Shown piece by piece: positions 1-6,523 of a stretch of DNA of 11,066 nucleotides (position 1 is the stretch's first letter; each line of letters opens with the position of its first letter). The DNA is from an uncultured Acetatifactor sp. GTDB taxonomy: Bacteria; Bacillota; Clostridia; Lachnospirales; Lachnospiraceae. The stretch is taken from positions 1 to 11,066 of the forward strand of contig CAJUTJ010000126.1 in assembly GCA_910589655.1 (NCBI GenBank). The letters are read 5' to 3'. A program made the translations under genes and the position numbers. Below the pieces are notes generated by a model. The model had not been told where the DNA came from. It worked only from the letters and a program-made list of their open reading frames with translations, and ran no database searches.

Positions 1-2
1 AG

Positions 3-362
3 CCTTTGACATCCTCCGAGGTCTACAAGAGGATGCAGGGGAATGTGGGTATGTCGATGAGGATGGTGCGGGTGCTGATGAACCGCCTGAACCAGAAGGA
101 CATCCTCGGCTACACGGTGGATGAGCATGATTCGAGGGTTTACCACTATTATGTGCAGAGGTCAAGGGAGGAATGCGTGAAAGAGAAAAGCAGGAAGTTT
201 GTAAACAGCTATTTTTCCGGCAGCGGGACAAATGCGATGGTGGCGCTTTTGCAGAGCTTCGCACTGACGGATGAGCAGATAAAAGAGCTGGAGGAGATTC
301 TGGAGAAAAGCAGGGAGCGGGGTACAGAATCCACAGATAAAGAGGGTGAACCCCATGCCTGA
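3..362 (+). CDS. BlaI/MecI-family transcriptional repressor, 5' end outside the window
   Basis: The reading frame is already open at the window edge, so the N-terminal part of the winged helix is missing. The visible part starts with an LTSSEVYKRM stretch, followed by a basic recognition-helix and wing region ending in a VYHYYV strand. A C-terminal helical part (VALLQSFALTDEQIKELEEIL) matches the dimerisation region of BlaI/MecI/CopY repressors. Members of this family bind an inverted repeat as dimers and are inactivated by proteolysis triggered by a BlaR1/MecR1-type membrane protease. The next gene is exactly such a protease: its ATG at 355 lies before this gene's TGA (360-362), so the two are translationally coupled. 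That pairing is strong support. The regulated target is not visible and may lie upstream, so a beta-lactam role should not be assumed. Confidence 0.87.
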   Translation, partial: PLTSSEVYKRMQGNVGMSMRMVRVLMNRLNQKDILGYTVDEHDSRVYHYYVQRSREECVKEKSRKFVNSYFSGSGTNAMVALLQSFALTDEQIKELEEILEKSRERGTESTDKEGEPHA

Positions 363-1356
363 CTGGTCACAGATTGGCAGCCTTTTGGATTTCTGTGCGG
401 CTTATTACACGACCCAGCTTGTACGGTGTGCGGCATTTTCCTTCGTGCTGCTCGGACTTGTGATGCTGTTTCGGAAGATGTTTTTTTCAAGACGGACATT
501 CATAAGGGGGCTGTTATGGTCATCCCTCCTGCTCATCCCGTTCCTTGGAAAGCTGAAGCTGTTTTATGAAAATGCGGCTGTGTTGAGAATGACATGGCAG
601 GTAACGCATGGAACCATGACCTGCCTGTGGGCTGACTATATTTATATGGCGGGCATCCTTATAGCTGCTGTCTGTATATTTGGAAAGCGGCTGCGCCTCC
701 GGAAGTCGGCTGCCGGGATGGAAAAGGTTTCTCTGGATAATATGCAGGTCAGGATTACAGTCATGAATGTGACGCCGTTTACAGTTGGGCTGCTGAAACC
801 AAAGATTGTCATTCCTAAAGTGGTATGGAGGAGTTACAGCCGGGATGAATTAAAATCTGTTGTACAGCATGAGCGGACGCATATCCGGTTGGGGCATTTA
901 TGGTTTGGGCTTGCATGGGATATCCTGCGGTGCCTCTTATGGGTGAACCCGTTCCTGACAGTCTGTCAGAAAGAGTTCCGGGCGGATATGGAGGATATCT
1001 GTGACAGGGTGTGCATACAGAGCAGCGGAAGGACGGCGCATGAATATGGCATGGTGCTGCTGAAAACCCTGAAACTGCTGAGCTCCAAATCGGAGAGGAC
1101 ACCGCCCGCCGTCACCTATGCCGGGGAAAAGGAATTTGCAGACATGAAAAGGCGTATGGGTGAAATTGTCGGTTTCCGTCCATATCGGAAAAAGCTGTGC
1201 GTGGGCATGGCAGCTGCAGCCGTCTTGGTGATTGCGGCACTGCTGATGGCGGTATATACCCATTCTTATGCTCGGTGCAGTGAGGATGAGGGGATACTGG
1301 TATATGAATATGCTGATGGGGAGGGCACTGTCATTTGCAAAAGGACGATTGGGTGA
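355..1356 (+). CDS. BlaR1/MecR1-like M56 family membrane zinc metallopeptidase (short form)
   Basis: This is a 333-residue membrane protein. About four hydrophobic segments are visible (roughly residues 21-40, 50-65, 97-110 and 282-301). The cytosolic zinc-protease motif HERTH lies at 172-176, and EFRADMEDICD near 207-217 probably holds the third zinc ligand. This is the M56 domain of BlaR1, which on ligand sensing leads to cleavage of the partner BlaI repressor. Full BlaR1 carries about 250 further residues of extracellular penicillin-binding sensor; here only about 30 residues follow the last membrane segment, so there is no beta-lactam sensor. I choose ATG 355 over the in-frame GTG at 346 because AGAGGG (341-346) sits 8 nt before the ATG. 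The gene overlaps the upstream repressor. Whether it is a natural short form sensing through its loops or a truncated copy is open. Confidence 0.88.
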   Translation: MPDWSQIGSLLDFCAAYYTTQLVRCAAFSFVLLGLVMLFRKMFFSRRTFIRGLLWSSLLLIPFLGKLKLFYENAAVLRMTWQVTHGTMTCLWADYIYMAGILIAAVCIFGKRLRLRKSAAGMEKVSLDNMQVRITVMNVTPFTVGLLKPKIVIPKVVWRSYSRDELKSVVQHERTHIRLGHLWFGLAWDILRCLLWVNPFLTVCQKEFRADMEDICDRVCIQSSGRTAHEYGMVLLKTLKLLSSKSERTPPAVTYAGEKEFADMKRRMGEIVGFRPYRKKLCVGMAAAAVLVIAALLMAVYTHSYARCSEDEGILVYEYADGEGTVICKRTIG

Positions 1357-1598
1357 TGGTGCTGTTCAAAATATTATAGGTAAAAGGAATTTCAAAAATA
1401 AGCACTGAAACAGCAGAGAAAAACAGCAAATCAAATAATGCCACAGAATATGCAAACGGATTGGCGAAACTCGTTCCAAGCGCAGAGTTTAGGATTGGAG
1501 ATGGTTTTTCTACGGCGAAAACTGGAATAACGCTGAGATTCACCTATTCAGATGGAAAATATGTATGCACGAAAGACTGGTGCATTTTCAGAAAATAA
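1356..1598 (+). pseudogene. Small reading frame interrupted by TAG, downstream of the BlaR1-like gene
   Basis: An ATG at 1356-1358 overlaps the BlaR1-like stop by one base (TGATG), the arrangement of a third coupled gene. Seven codons later comes an in-frame TAG (1377-1379). The same frame then stays open for 72 codons to TAA at 1596-1598. The open part looks like real protein: after a polar stretch it reads ...ANGLAKLVPSAEFRIGDGF, then alternating strand-like residues with two cysteines near the end (YVCTKDWC). There is no ATG, GTG or TTG near the start of the open part. It could be a nonsense-mutated small gene, or the detached C-terminal sensor of the metallopeptidase. I do not recognise the family. 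Codon content and the overlapping start are the only evidence. Confidence 0.45.
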
Positions 1599-1618
1599 AT
1601 TATTTCCTAATGGCTGAT

Positions 1619-1825
1619 CTAACTTTCCTGTTCTTCAACAGTAAAAATTTCCTCGATCGAAACATGAAATACCTTTGCAATATTCCATGCCAAAACCAAT
1701 GATGGATTATATTTACCCTTTTCAAGATTTCCAATTGTTTCTCTGCGAACTCCAACTAAATTTGCTAAATCTTCCTGTTTCATATCAAATCTTGCTCTAA
1801 ACTCTTTTATCCTGTTCTTAATCAT
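1619..1825 (-). CDS. XRE/Cro-type helix-turn-helix regulator (YozG-like, 68 aa)
   Basis: A compact one-domain DNA-binding protein. After MIKNRIKEFR it has the classic XRE pattern: MKQEDLANLVGV, then RRETIGNLEKGKYNPSL, then an AWNIAKVF helix and SIEEIF. This is the whole protein in the small YozG-like subgroup. Its start overlaps the end of the DUF3796-like membrane protein gene by 8 nt (1818-1825), so both are made from one transcript. In Firmicutes this regulator class is commonly paired with a small membrane protein, and such pairs are usually self-regulated. The inverted repeat over the operon promoter (2191-2227) is the probable operator. The target beyond the operon is unknown. Confidence 0.93.
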   Translation of the reverse strand: MIKNRIKEFRARFDMKQEDLANLVGVRRETIGNLEKGKYNPSLVLAWNIAKVFHVSIEEIFTVEEQES

Positions 1826-2168
1826 TTTTTGTATTAACCCTCTCTTTAATTTCTAAAACAAAGGTAGAAAAAGCAAATATCGCTATTGAAATACCAAATC
1901 CTAATGCTGTTCCGGCAGCTAAAGGATTGCTGCTCATCTTAAAATAAGACAAGGCAAATGTAGCAGCAGCTGTAATGAAAAGATTAGCAAAGAAAGCCCA
2001 TGAAGCACACCTTTTTATTGTATCAACAAACATTTCATCGGGAGTCACCCAAAAATACTCAAAAAATAGGGCAAAAGCAAAAAACGATAGAAACAAAGGT
2101 TCGCTCCCAATCAATCCCCATACGCCTAACAAAGAAACAAATCCAATACAGCCATACCAATTTTTCAT
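1818..2168 (-). CDS. Small integral membrane protein, DUF3796-like, partner of XRE regulator
   Basis: The 116-residue protein is almost entirely hydrophobic. Four probable membrane segments lie at about 7-22, 24-40, 55-75 and 84-105, and a charged tail (EIKERVNTKND) follows. The size, the FVTPDEMF-like region between segments 2 and 3 (here WVTPDEMFVDTIKRCASWAF), and the overlap with a downstream YozG-like XRE gene fit the DUF3796 family. The start is supported by an AAAAGGAG-type site on the minus strand (plus-strand CTCCTTTT at 2177-2184) about 8 nt before the ATG. No function is established for this family; a role in sensing or in holding the regulator is an inference from the gene order. 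The assignment was made by eye. Confidence 0.8.
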   Translation of the reverse strand: MKNWYGCIGFVSLLGVWGLIGSEPLFLSFFAFALFFEYFWVTPDEMFVDTIKRCASWAFFANLFITAAATFALSYFKMSSNPLAAGTALGFGISIAIFAFSTFVLEIKERVNTKND

Positions 2169-2190
2169 AATTCATTCTCCTTTTTTGTTT

Positions 2191-2227
2191 GTGGTATATT
2201 TCGCTCTTTATGTTATAAATATACCAC
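2191..2227. promoter_or_regulatory. Inverted-repeat operator of the XRE/DUF3796 operon
   Basis: GTGGTATATTT (2191-2201) and AAATATACCAC (2217-2227) form a perfect 11-bp inverted repeat around a 15-nt spacer. One arm covers the -10 element of the promoter at 2218-2246. The other lies in the untranslated leader before the ribosome site. This is the expected geometry for autorepression by the dimeric XRE protein encoded in the same operon. Confidence 0.75.
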
Positions 2228-2246
2228 ACAAGAAAATGAGTGTCAA
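2218..2246 (-). promoter_or_regulatory. Sigma-A type promoter of the XRE/DUF3796 operon
   Basis: On the minus strand TTGACA (2241-2246) is followed by a 17-nt spacer and TATATT (2218-2223), close to consensus. The -35 hexamer contains the TGA stop codon of the upstream gene (2243-2245), so the promoter sits directly against that gene's end. Confidence 0.8.
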
Positions 2247-2713
2247 TAACTTATAAAGAGAAATATGAGGTATGAGAGGGATTCGGTAATGCTTGTTTTT
2301 TGGTCTTTCGTTCTTTTGTTCGGAATAGTGTGGTGCTGGCGGTCTATCTCTTGTTTTCGGTTGCTTGCTTCTTTACCGTACATGAGCATTTTCCGGACAG
2401 CTTTTTTCAGATTGTGTATTTTCTGGTTTTCAAACATTTCCAGTTCCTGATGCCGGTAGGGTTCCATGCAGTTTTTGCCTTCCGGAAAGCGGTTATGTTT
2501 ATCCGGAATGATGAGCCGCAGAACATCCCGCCCGGTTTCACGGATCTTTTTCAGCCGCATGATGCAGTTCTCATAGATACCGGAAACCATATCGCCGTTA
2601 CGGAAGGTCTCCCCGCCTTGTACCTGCATACCCATTGTGTTCAGAAGATAGCAGATATGTTCTTGGGGAAGGTTCAGCACCATCTGGAAATCCGAGTGCC
2701 GGTATTTCTCCAT
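2243..2713 (-). CDS. Hypothetical protein following a BRCT-domain remnant
   Basis: A 156-residue soluble protein that I do not recognise. Its start (MEKYRHSDFQMVLNLPQEHI) overlaps the end of the BRCT reading frame (stop 2674-2676) by 40 nt, which suggests an old two-gene unit. The middle has mixed helix and strand character with conserved-looking residues (IYENCIMRLKKI, then LRLIIPDKHNRFPEGKNCM, then PYRHQELEMFENQKIHNLKKA). The last 35 residues are basic and then hydrophobic (SYLIFLFISY), and may be a substituted tail where the XRE operon joined. The ribosome site is weak (ACGGA just before the ATG), consistent with coupling to the upstream frame. It is probably real because the overlap and amino-acid composition are gene-like, but it may no longer be expressed since its upstream partner is broken. 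Confidence 0.55.
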   Translation of the reverse strand: MEKYRHSDFQMVLNLPQEHICYLLNTMGMQVQGGETFRNGDMVSGIYENCIMRLKKIRETGRDVLRLIIPDKHNRFPEGKNCMEPYRHQELEMFENQKIHNLKKAVRKMLMYGKEASNRKQEIDRQHHTIPNKRTKDQKTSITESLSYLIFLFISY

Positions 2714-2903
2714 TCCGTGTGTATGGGCATTACAAAGTACGCTGACAGCATCTCCCCAAATTCCTGCCCAGTCAGGATTTTAACGCCGAGCTGCCTGCCT
2801 TTTTCAGCGTGCTGCCTGCCTTCTCGCCGCAGATCAGGTAATCCGTCTTTTGGGTAACGGAGCTGCCGGGCGTGGCGCCGAGGTTCCTTGCATTGCGTTT
2901 ATG
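2674..2903 (-). pseudogene. BRCT-domain protein remnant, 5'-truncated and frameshifted
   Basis: Reading the minus strand, the first frame gives NLGATPGSSVTQKTDYLICG then EKAGSTLKKA. This is the core of a BRCT domain as found in NAD-dependent DNA ligases and related small BRCT proteins. The frame then goes wrong; shifting by one base restores LGVKILTGQEFGEMLS and runs to a stop at 2674-2676. Inserting one base between plus-strand 2795 and 2796 would give a continuous KARQLGVKIL, so a one-base deletion explains it. Upstream of the motif a stop (TAG, minus) appears a few codons before the alanine-arginine preceding NLGA, near 2903, and the first half of the domain is absent. The end of similarity near 2890-2905 marks a junction with the sigma-factor block. 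Confidence 0.72.
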
Positions 2904-2909
2904 TAACTA

Positions 2910-2938
2910 TTGTTGATGTTCATTTGACCGTATATAAT
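2910..2938 (+). promoter_or_regulatory. Candidate promoter of the sigma/anti-sigma operon
   Basis: TTGTTG (2910-2915), a 17-nt spacer and a perfect TATAAT (2933-2938) lie about 140 nt before the sigma-factor start. The leader in between is A/T-rich and I see no reading frame in it. The -35 is only moderate. A self-recognised ECF promoter could also exist in the leader, but I cannot identify one. Confidence 0.45.
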
Positions 2939-3084
2939 ATAATCCAGCCATATTTGTATCTTGATTATAGAGAGACATCTTTTAGCGAAAAATCAGAAAA
3001 TATAGAAAATAGATGTAATATTTTGCGCTTGTTGCTGTCATATAAAGTAAGCTAACTTAATTTCGCGAGTTAAGGAGGAGGGCA

Positions 3085-3642
3085 ATGACAGATGATAAAA
3101 TTATTCAGTTGTTTTTTCAAAGAAAAGAGGTGGCTATAGAAGAAACTCAAAAGAAATATGGTTCCTACTGTTTCAAAATTGCAAATAATATTCTAAACAA
3201 TAGAGAAGATTCAGAAGAATGTTTGAATGATACATGGTTAAAAGCGTGGGAGTCTATTCCGCCTACACGCCCTGCATATTTAAACTTATTTTTGGCTAAG
3301 ATAACTCGTAATTTCGCCATCAATACATATCGGTCAAAACATACCCATAAAAGAGGTAAGGGTGAGATGGCATTGGTGTTGGACGAGCTAGAAGAATGTA
3401 TAACAGGAGAGACCGATGTTGAAACGCTTTATATTGCAGAGGAACTACAAAGCTCAATAAACAAATTTGTTCGTGGATTATCTGAAAAGGACGGAAACGT
3501 GTTTATCAGGAGATATTTCTATGCCGATTCCATAAAAGATATTTCAAATCGGTATTATATTTCCGAAAATAATGTTCGAGTGATGTTGAGCCGTACACGG
3601 AACAAATTAAAACTCAGGCTGGAAAAGGAGGGCTATATTTGA
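3085..3642 (+). CDS. RNA polymerase sigma factor, sigma-70/ECF-like (185 aa)
   Basis: Domain order is that of a two-domain ECF-type sigma factor. Region 2 spans about residues 15-90: FKIANNILNNREDSEECLND, then TWLKAWESIPP, then region 2.4 with LAKITRNFAINTYR near 70-83. A variable linker follows, and region 4 lies at about 115-182 with a helix-turn-helix (DSIKDISNRYYISENNVRVM near 148-167) followed by LSRTRNKLKLRL. The start has an ideal site, AAGGAGG (3072-3078), 6 nt before the ATG. Its TGA overlaps the ATG of the next gene (TGATG at 3640-3644), so the partner is made in step with it. By family, such factors are held inactive by the co-encoded membrane protein until an extracytoplasmic signal arrives. 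The target promoters are unknown. Confidence 0.93.
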   Translation: MTDDKIIQLFFQRKEVAIEETQKKYGSYCFKIANNILNNREDSEECLNDTWLKAWESIPPTRPAYLNLFLAKITRNFAINTYRSKHTHKRGKGEMALVLDELEECITGETDVETLYIAEELQSSINKFVRGLSEKDGNVFIRRYFYADSIKDISNRYYISENNVRVMLSRTRNKLKLRLEKEGYI

Positions 3643-5036
3643 TGAATACGGAAGATTTATTTGAGAGCTTTGGAGCATTGGATGATGATTTATTAAAGAG
3701 AAGTGAACATAGAGGGAAAAAGTTGAATAAAAATGCGTATTCAACTATTGGTTTGAGTGCGCGCCGCAGCGCGCAGATGGGTATAAAGATGAAAAAAAGG
3801 AGAAAAGCCAGTGAATTATTGAAATATGGGAGTATCGCAGCATGTTTGGTTGTGATTTTGGGTATCAGTATATTGTTTATAGATAATGAAAGCCCAAATC
3901 CCACTCCCGTTGTTCCGGAAATTAGTATTATTGCAGATAATAATGATGATATTTCTGATGAAGAGACTGATTTGCAAGTCAAATCTGAAAGATATGTGAA
4001 TGTATCAATGCTGTTAGCTTCTAATGAGAGTATAGAAACACTGGCTCATAAAATCGCGCTTGTAGAAATCGAAAATTATTCTGCACACTATTACAAAGTA
4101 GCATCCGTAGAAAGTGATATATTACAAGAAAGTATAGGTCATGATGTTCCGGGAACACAAATGTGGTATAAAGTGTCCGGTCATGAGGATATGCAGTATC
4201 TTATTTTCAATGACAATAATGAGTATTCTCTATGGAAATTTGAATCTTTCCAAGAAGAAAGTTATCCGTATAGTGATGTATTACAAATTATTTACAATAT
4301 CCATTCGGCAGAAGATATTGACAAAGTTATAGTAGCACCGGCAAATATGGATAATTCAGATAAAGGACAGGCAATCCAAGAGGAAATTGGGACGAATGTT
4401 GTTACAGATGATAAAGCCATTGAAACAATTTATAACGTGTTGGTTGGCTTAATCTGTTATGGAGGAAATAATTGGGATATGATTGGATTGGAAGAAGATA
4501 CTCCTTCATCTATGCAAAATCAAGTAAGGGCAGGCAGATTTTTAACAATGGCAACATCTCAAGGAATGGAGGTTGACACTTTGAAATATACGGGAATCTC
4601 AGGGATGTTTTACGAATATGGGGGAATTGCATATAGCGCCTTGACTATGGAGGAAAAAACGGCAGTTGAAAAAATTCTGAATATAGAATTGCCATATGAA
4701 ACAGATAATTCTGTCGCGGAACAGAATAAACAAACAGAAAGTAATGAACCAGAGGCAAGCAGGGCAGCGCAAGATATTCCGGTAGATGAGGAAACATATC
4801 AAGAAGCAAGAGAATATTCTGCGGAATTGACCGATTTACAGAATAGAATCAGTCAAGCAATGATGAATAAAGAATTGCCCTTTGTAACTTCATCTGCTAT
4901 TTATGAAAATCCAGATAGAATCCATGTAACAGTAAACACAACTGATGAAGATTTAATTGCCAAATTGCAGGCATTTGATACAACAGGCAAACTGTTAGAA
5001 ATTGAATACTCCGAACAGCGCATATGGAATAAATAG
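3642..5036 (+). CDS. Single-pass membrane protein, probable anti-sigma/sensor partner
   Basis: Start ATG 3642 is preferred over the in-frame TTG at 3639 because it forms the TGATG overlap and has AAAGGAGG (about 3625-3632) upstream. The 464-residue protein has a charged cytosolic N-terminus (1-60; DLFESFGALDDDLLKR near 5-20, then a basic KMKKRRK), one membrane segment at about 61-80, and a large outer part. A proline-rich stretch (ESPNPTPVVP) follows the membrane. The outer region has a strand-rich domain (about 100-350). After a polar linker comes a distinct C-terminal module (about 385-464) beginning with LQNRISQAMMNKELPFV and ending LLEIEYSEQ. There is no classic zinc-binding anti-sigma HxxxCxxC motif, so the anti-sigma role rests on gene coupling and topology. 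The ligand is unknown. Confidence 0.72.
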   Translation: MNTEDLFESFGALDDDLLKRSEHRGKKLNKNAYSTIGLSARRSAQMGIKMKKRRKASELLKYGSIAACLVVILGISILFIDNESPNPTPVVPEISIIADNNDDISDEETDLQVKSERYVNVSMLLASNESIETLAHKIALVEIENYSAHYYKVASVESDILQESIGHDVPGTQMWYKVSGHEDMQYLIFNDNNEYSLWKFESFQEESYPYSDVLQIIYNIHSAEDIDKVIVAPANMDNSDKGQAIQEEIGTNVVTDDKAIETIYNVLVGLICYGGNNWDMIGLEEDTPSSMQNQVRAGRFLTMATSQGMEVDTLKYTGISGMFYEYGGIAYSALTMEEKTAVEKILNIELPYETDNSVAEQNKQTESNEPEASRAAQDIPVDEETYQEAREYSAELTDLQNRISQAMMNKELPFVTSSAIYENPDRIHVTVNTTDEDLIAKLQAFDTTGKLLEIEYSEQRIWNK

Positions 5037-5049
5037 CAAGCCCAGCCGA

Positions 5050-5115
5050 GCCGGTCAACGGCAAGTAAACGGGCTTAGCCCACCATTGACAGCCCCGTCT
5101 GTCCTTGCTGGTGGG
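5050..5115. repeat. Cluster of short inverted repeats after the anti-sigma gene
   Basis: Three structures follow each other: GCCG-GTCAA-CGGC (5050-5062), GGGCT-T-AGCCC (5071-5081), and an outer CCCACCA/TGGTGGG pair (5079-5085 and 5109-5115) enclosing GACAG-CCCCGT-CTGTC (5088-5103). The second and third share bases and cannot form together, which resembles alternative folding. No gene is visible here. Confidence 0.55.
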
Positions 5116-5122
5116 TAATCAG

Positions 5123-5155
5123 GGGGCGACAGCAAAAGTGCTGCCGCCCCTCTTT
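5123..5155 (+). terminator. Likely transcription terminator of the sigma/anti-sigma operon
   Basis: GGGGCGACAGCA (5123-5134), loop AAAG and TGCTGCCGCCCC (5139-5150) pair over 12 positions with a single A-C mismatch. The tail is TCTTT (5151-5155). On the minus strand the mismatch becomes a G-U pair but there is no T-run there, so termination is expected mainly for plus-strand transcription. Confidence 0.7.
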
Positions 5156-5156
5156 A

Positions 5157-5285
5157 TCACCTGTGGCTTACAATGATCTTTGTCAGGTTGTAAGCGATCA
5201 GTTCCGCCCGGCTCTCCTGCTTTATGAATTGGGATACAACATAGAAGATGGCATCCCGGAACAGGAATTTGATCTGATTAAAAAG
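5157..5285 (-). pseudogene. Possible transposase C-terminal remnant
   Basis: A minus-strand frame of 42 codons ends at TGA 5157-5159. It reads RDAIFYVVSQFIKQ, then ESRAELIAYNLTKIIVSHR. The pattern KQE.RAELIAYNL near the end resembles the C-terminal helix of IS4-type transposases of Firmicutes (KQE..A.L..YN). The fragment runs into the 3' end of the LysR gene, so most of the transposase would be missing. This is recognition from a short motif only. Confidence 0.35.
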
Positions 5286-6162
5286 CATGACCGAAATTCA
5301 ATTTTAACATTTCCAGAAAACGTTCAGCAATGGGAGTAAAAACTTGATATTTTTTCCATATTAAATGTATATTTGTTTCAAGCTTAGGTGTAAGTGGACG
5401 AAAGATAAGCTTACTATCAAGGCTTGTGTCAATCAGATGTTGAAAAGTTAAGAGATATCCAAGCCCTTCTTTAACAAAAAGCGAACCGTTATATGAAAGC
5501 CGGAATGATCCCTCGAGATGTAGCTTATCCATATAGTTGCCGCACCATTTAGAAATATCATTCTTCCATCCTTGTTCGGAGCAAAATAGAGGTAGTCCGA
5601 TTAGATCCTCCACGCTGATGGATTTTTTTTCTGCTAATTTACAGTTGTCTGGCATGACAACACCCCACAAATCAGCAGCAGGAAACGTTAAATAGTGATA
5701 TTTTGCTGTATTGGGTTCTTGAGCCAACACAGCAAAATCAATTACACCCTTATCCAGCTTTTCTGTAACCTGTTCTGTATCGCCGCTGGTGATGTGATAG
5801 TGTAGGTCAGGATAAGTCTTTTTGAACATCCTGATTGCGGAGGCAAGATATCTGATCTGGTAAGATTCCGCCAAGCCGAAGTAAACATCCCCTCCAAGAA
5901 CATCATCCAAAGCAAGAAATTCTGTTGTAATTTTGTCGGCCATTTTTATCAAGTCTTCTGCCCGTTTTCGAAGCAAAACACCTTCCTCAGTCAGCTGTAT
6001 GCTGAAACTATGGCGCGTGAACAGTTTTTTCCCAAGCTCATCTTCAAGTGCTTTTAGCTGCTTGGAGAGAGTGGGCTGGGTAACGTGAAGCAGCTCTGCC
6101 GCACGGGTCATGTTTTCTTCTCGTGCTGCGGCAAGAAAATATCTCATGGTTCGCAGTTCCAT
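5278..6162 (-). CDS. LysR-family transcriptional regulator
   Basis: A full-length LysR protein of 294 residues. The N-terminal winged helix (about 1-60) has the standard LysR features: MRYFLAAAREENMTRAAELL, then HVTQPTLSKQLKALEDELG, then KLFTRH. A linker helix follows, and then the two-lobed effector-binding domain (about 92-290) starting DVYFGLAES. The start is certain: AGGAGG on the minus strand (plus 6168-6173) lies 5 nt before the ATG. It is transcribed away from the hydrolase gene, the usual layout for a LysR activator and its target, with a 7-bp-arm palindrome in the shared region. The effector is likely a small organic molecule related to the hydrolase substrate, but nothing in the sequence identifies it. 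Its 3' end lies directly against the possible transposase remnant. Confidence 0.95.
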   Translation of the reverse strand: MELRTMRYFLAAAREENMTRAAELLHVTQPTLSKQLKALEDELGKKLFTRHSFSIQLTEEGVLLRKRAEDLIKMADKITTEFLALDDVLGGDVYFGLAESYQIRYLASAIRMFKKTYPDLHYHITSGDTEQVTEKLDKGVIDFAVLAQEPNTAKYHYLTFPAADLWGVVMPDNCKLAEKKSISVEDLIGLPLFCSEQGWKNDISKWCGNYMDKLHLEGSFRLSYNGSLFVKEGLGYLLTFQHLIDTSLDSKLIFRPLTPKLETNIHLIWKKYQVFTPIAERFLEMLKLNFGHAF

Positions 6163-6189
6163 TTTGTCCTCCTGTGATATTCCTAAAAA

Positions 6190-6205
6190 TTATATCACGA
6201 TATAA
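6190..6205. promoter_or_regulatory. Palindromic LysR operator candidate
   Basis: TTATATC-AC-GATATAA is a perfect palindrome with 7-bp arms in the short region between lysR and the hydrolase gene. It contains the T-N11-A type symmetry of LysR sites and lies at the expected transcription start of lysR, suggesting autorepression and control of the divergent gene. Confidence 0.6.
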
Positions 6206-6234
6206 ATTATAGCCATTAGCGAAATGGAAGTCAA
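6206..6234 (-). promoter_or_regulatory. Promoter of the LysR gene
   Basis: On the minus strand TTGACT (6229-6234), a 17-nt spacer and TATAAT (6206-6211) form a near-consensus promoter, with transcription expected to begin near 6199. The -35 and spacer overlap the first codons of the divergent reading frame if that frame began at ATG 6224, which argues that ATG 6224 is not its natural start. Confidence 0.65.
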
Positions 6235-6259
6235 GGGGATAAAATACAGGCATAGCAGG

Positions 6260-6523
6260 AAGGGAGGCGGTCATACGGATGATCTTATTCAGAATCTAAA
6301 AGATGCAGGCTGTGGCGCTCAGACCATTGAGAAGGTCTGCAGGCTGTATGGTAACGGTCAGGTTCAGGATGTGATTAAAACACTGCGAAAGCACCGCTGC
6401 AGCTTGATGGACAGCCTGCATGAAAGTCAGGGGAGAGTTGACTGTCTTGATTTTTTAGTATGGCGGATGGAAAAGGAAAAGCAATCATTAAAAAATAAGG
6501 AAAAGAAAGAGAGGCATTACAAA
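6260..6523 (+). CDS. Small helical domain, start codon unclear, in frame with the downstream hydrolase
   Basis: The stretch TDDLIQNLKDAGCGAQTIEK, then HRCSLMDSLHESQGRVDCLD and FLVWRMEKEK, forms three to four helices of about 80 residues. It looks like a small Firmicutes protein usually encoded alone next to redox or hydrolase genes; the last helix also recalls the C-terminal helix of MerR regulators. A strong ribosome site AAGGGAGG (6260-6267) is present, but where a start is expected (about 6272-6277) the codons are CAT ACG, with no ATG, GTG or TTG. The only upstream in-frame ATG, at 6224, has no ribosome site and lies within the lysR promoter. No stop separates this domain from the hydrolase start at 6524, so it could be translated as a fusion. 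Either the start was lost or a non-standard codon is used. Confidence 0.5.

Noticed and set aside
346..354. GTG 346 as the start of the BlaR1-like protease
   Set aside because: It overlaps the AGAGGG ribosome site that is correctly spaced for ATG 355.
2300..2857. 185-codon plus-strand open frame opposite the BRCT remnant and hypothetical gene
   Set aside because: No ribosome site, no family resemblance and a cysteine/phenylalanine-rich composition; the minus strand carries the recognisable BRCT motif.
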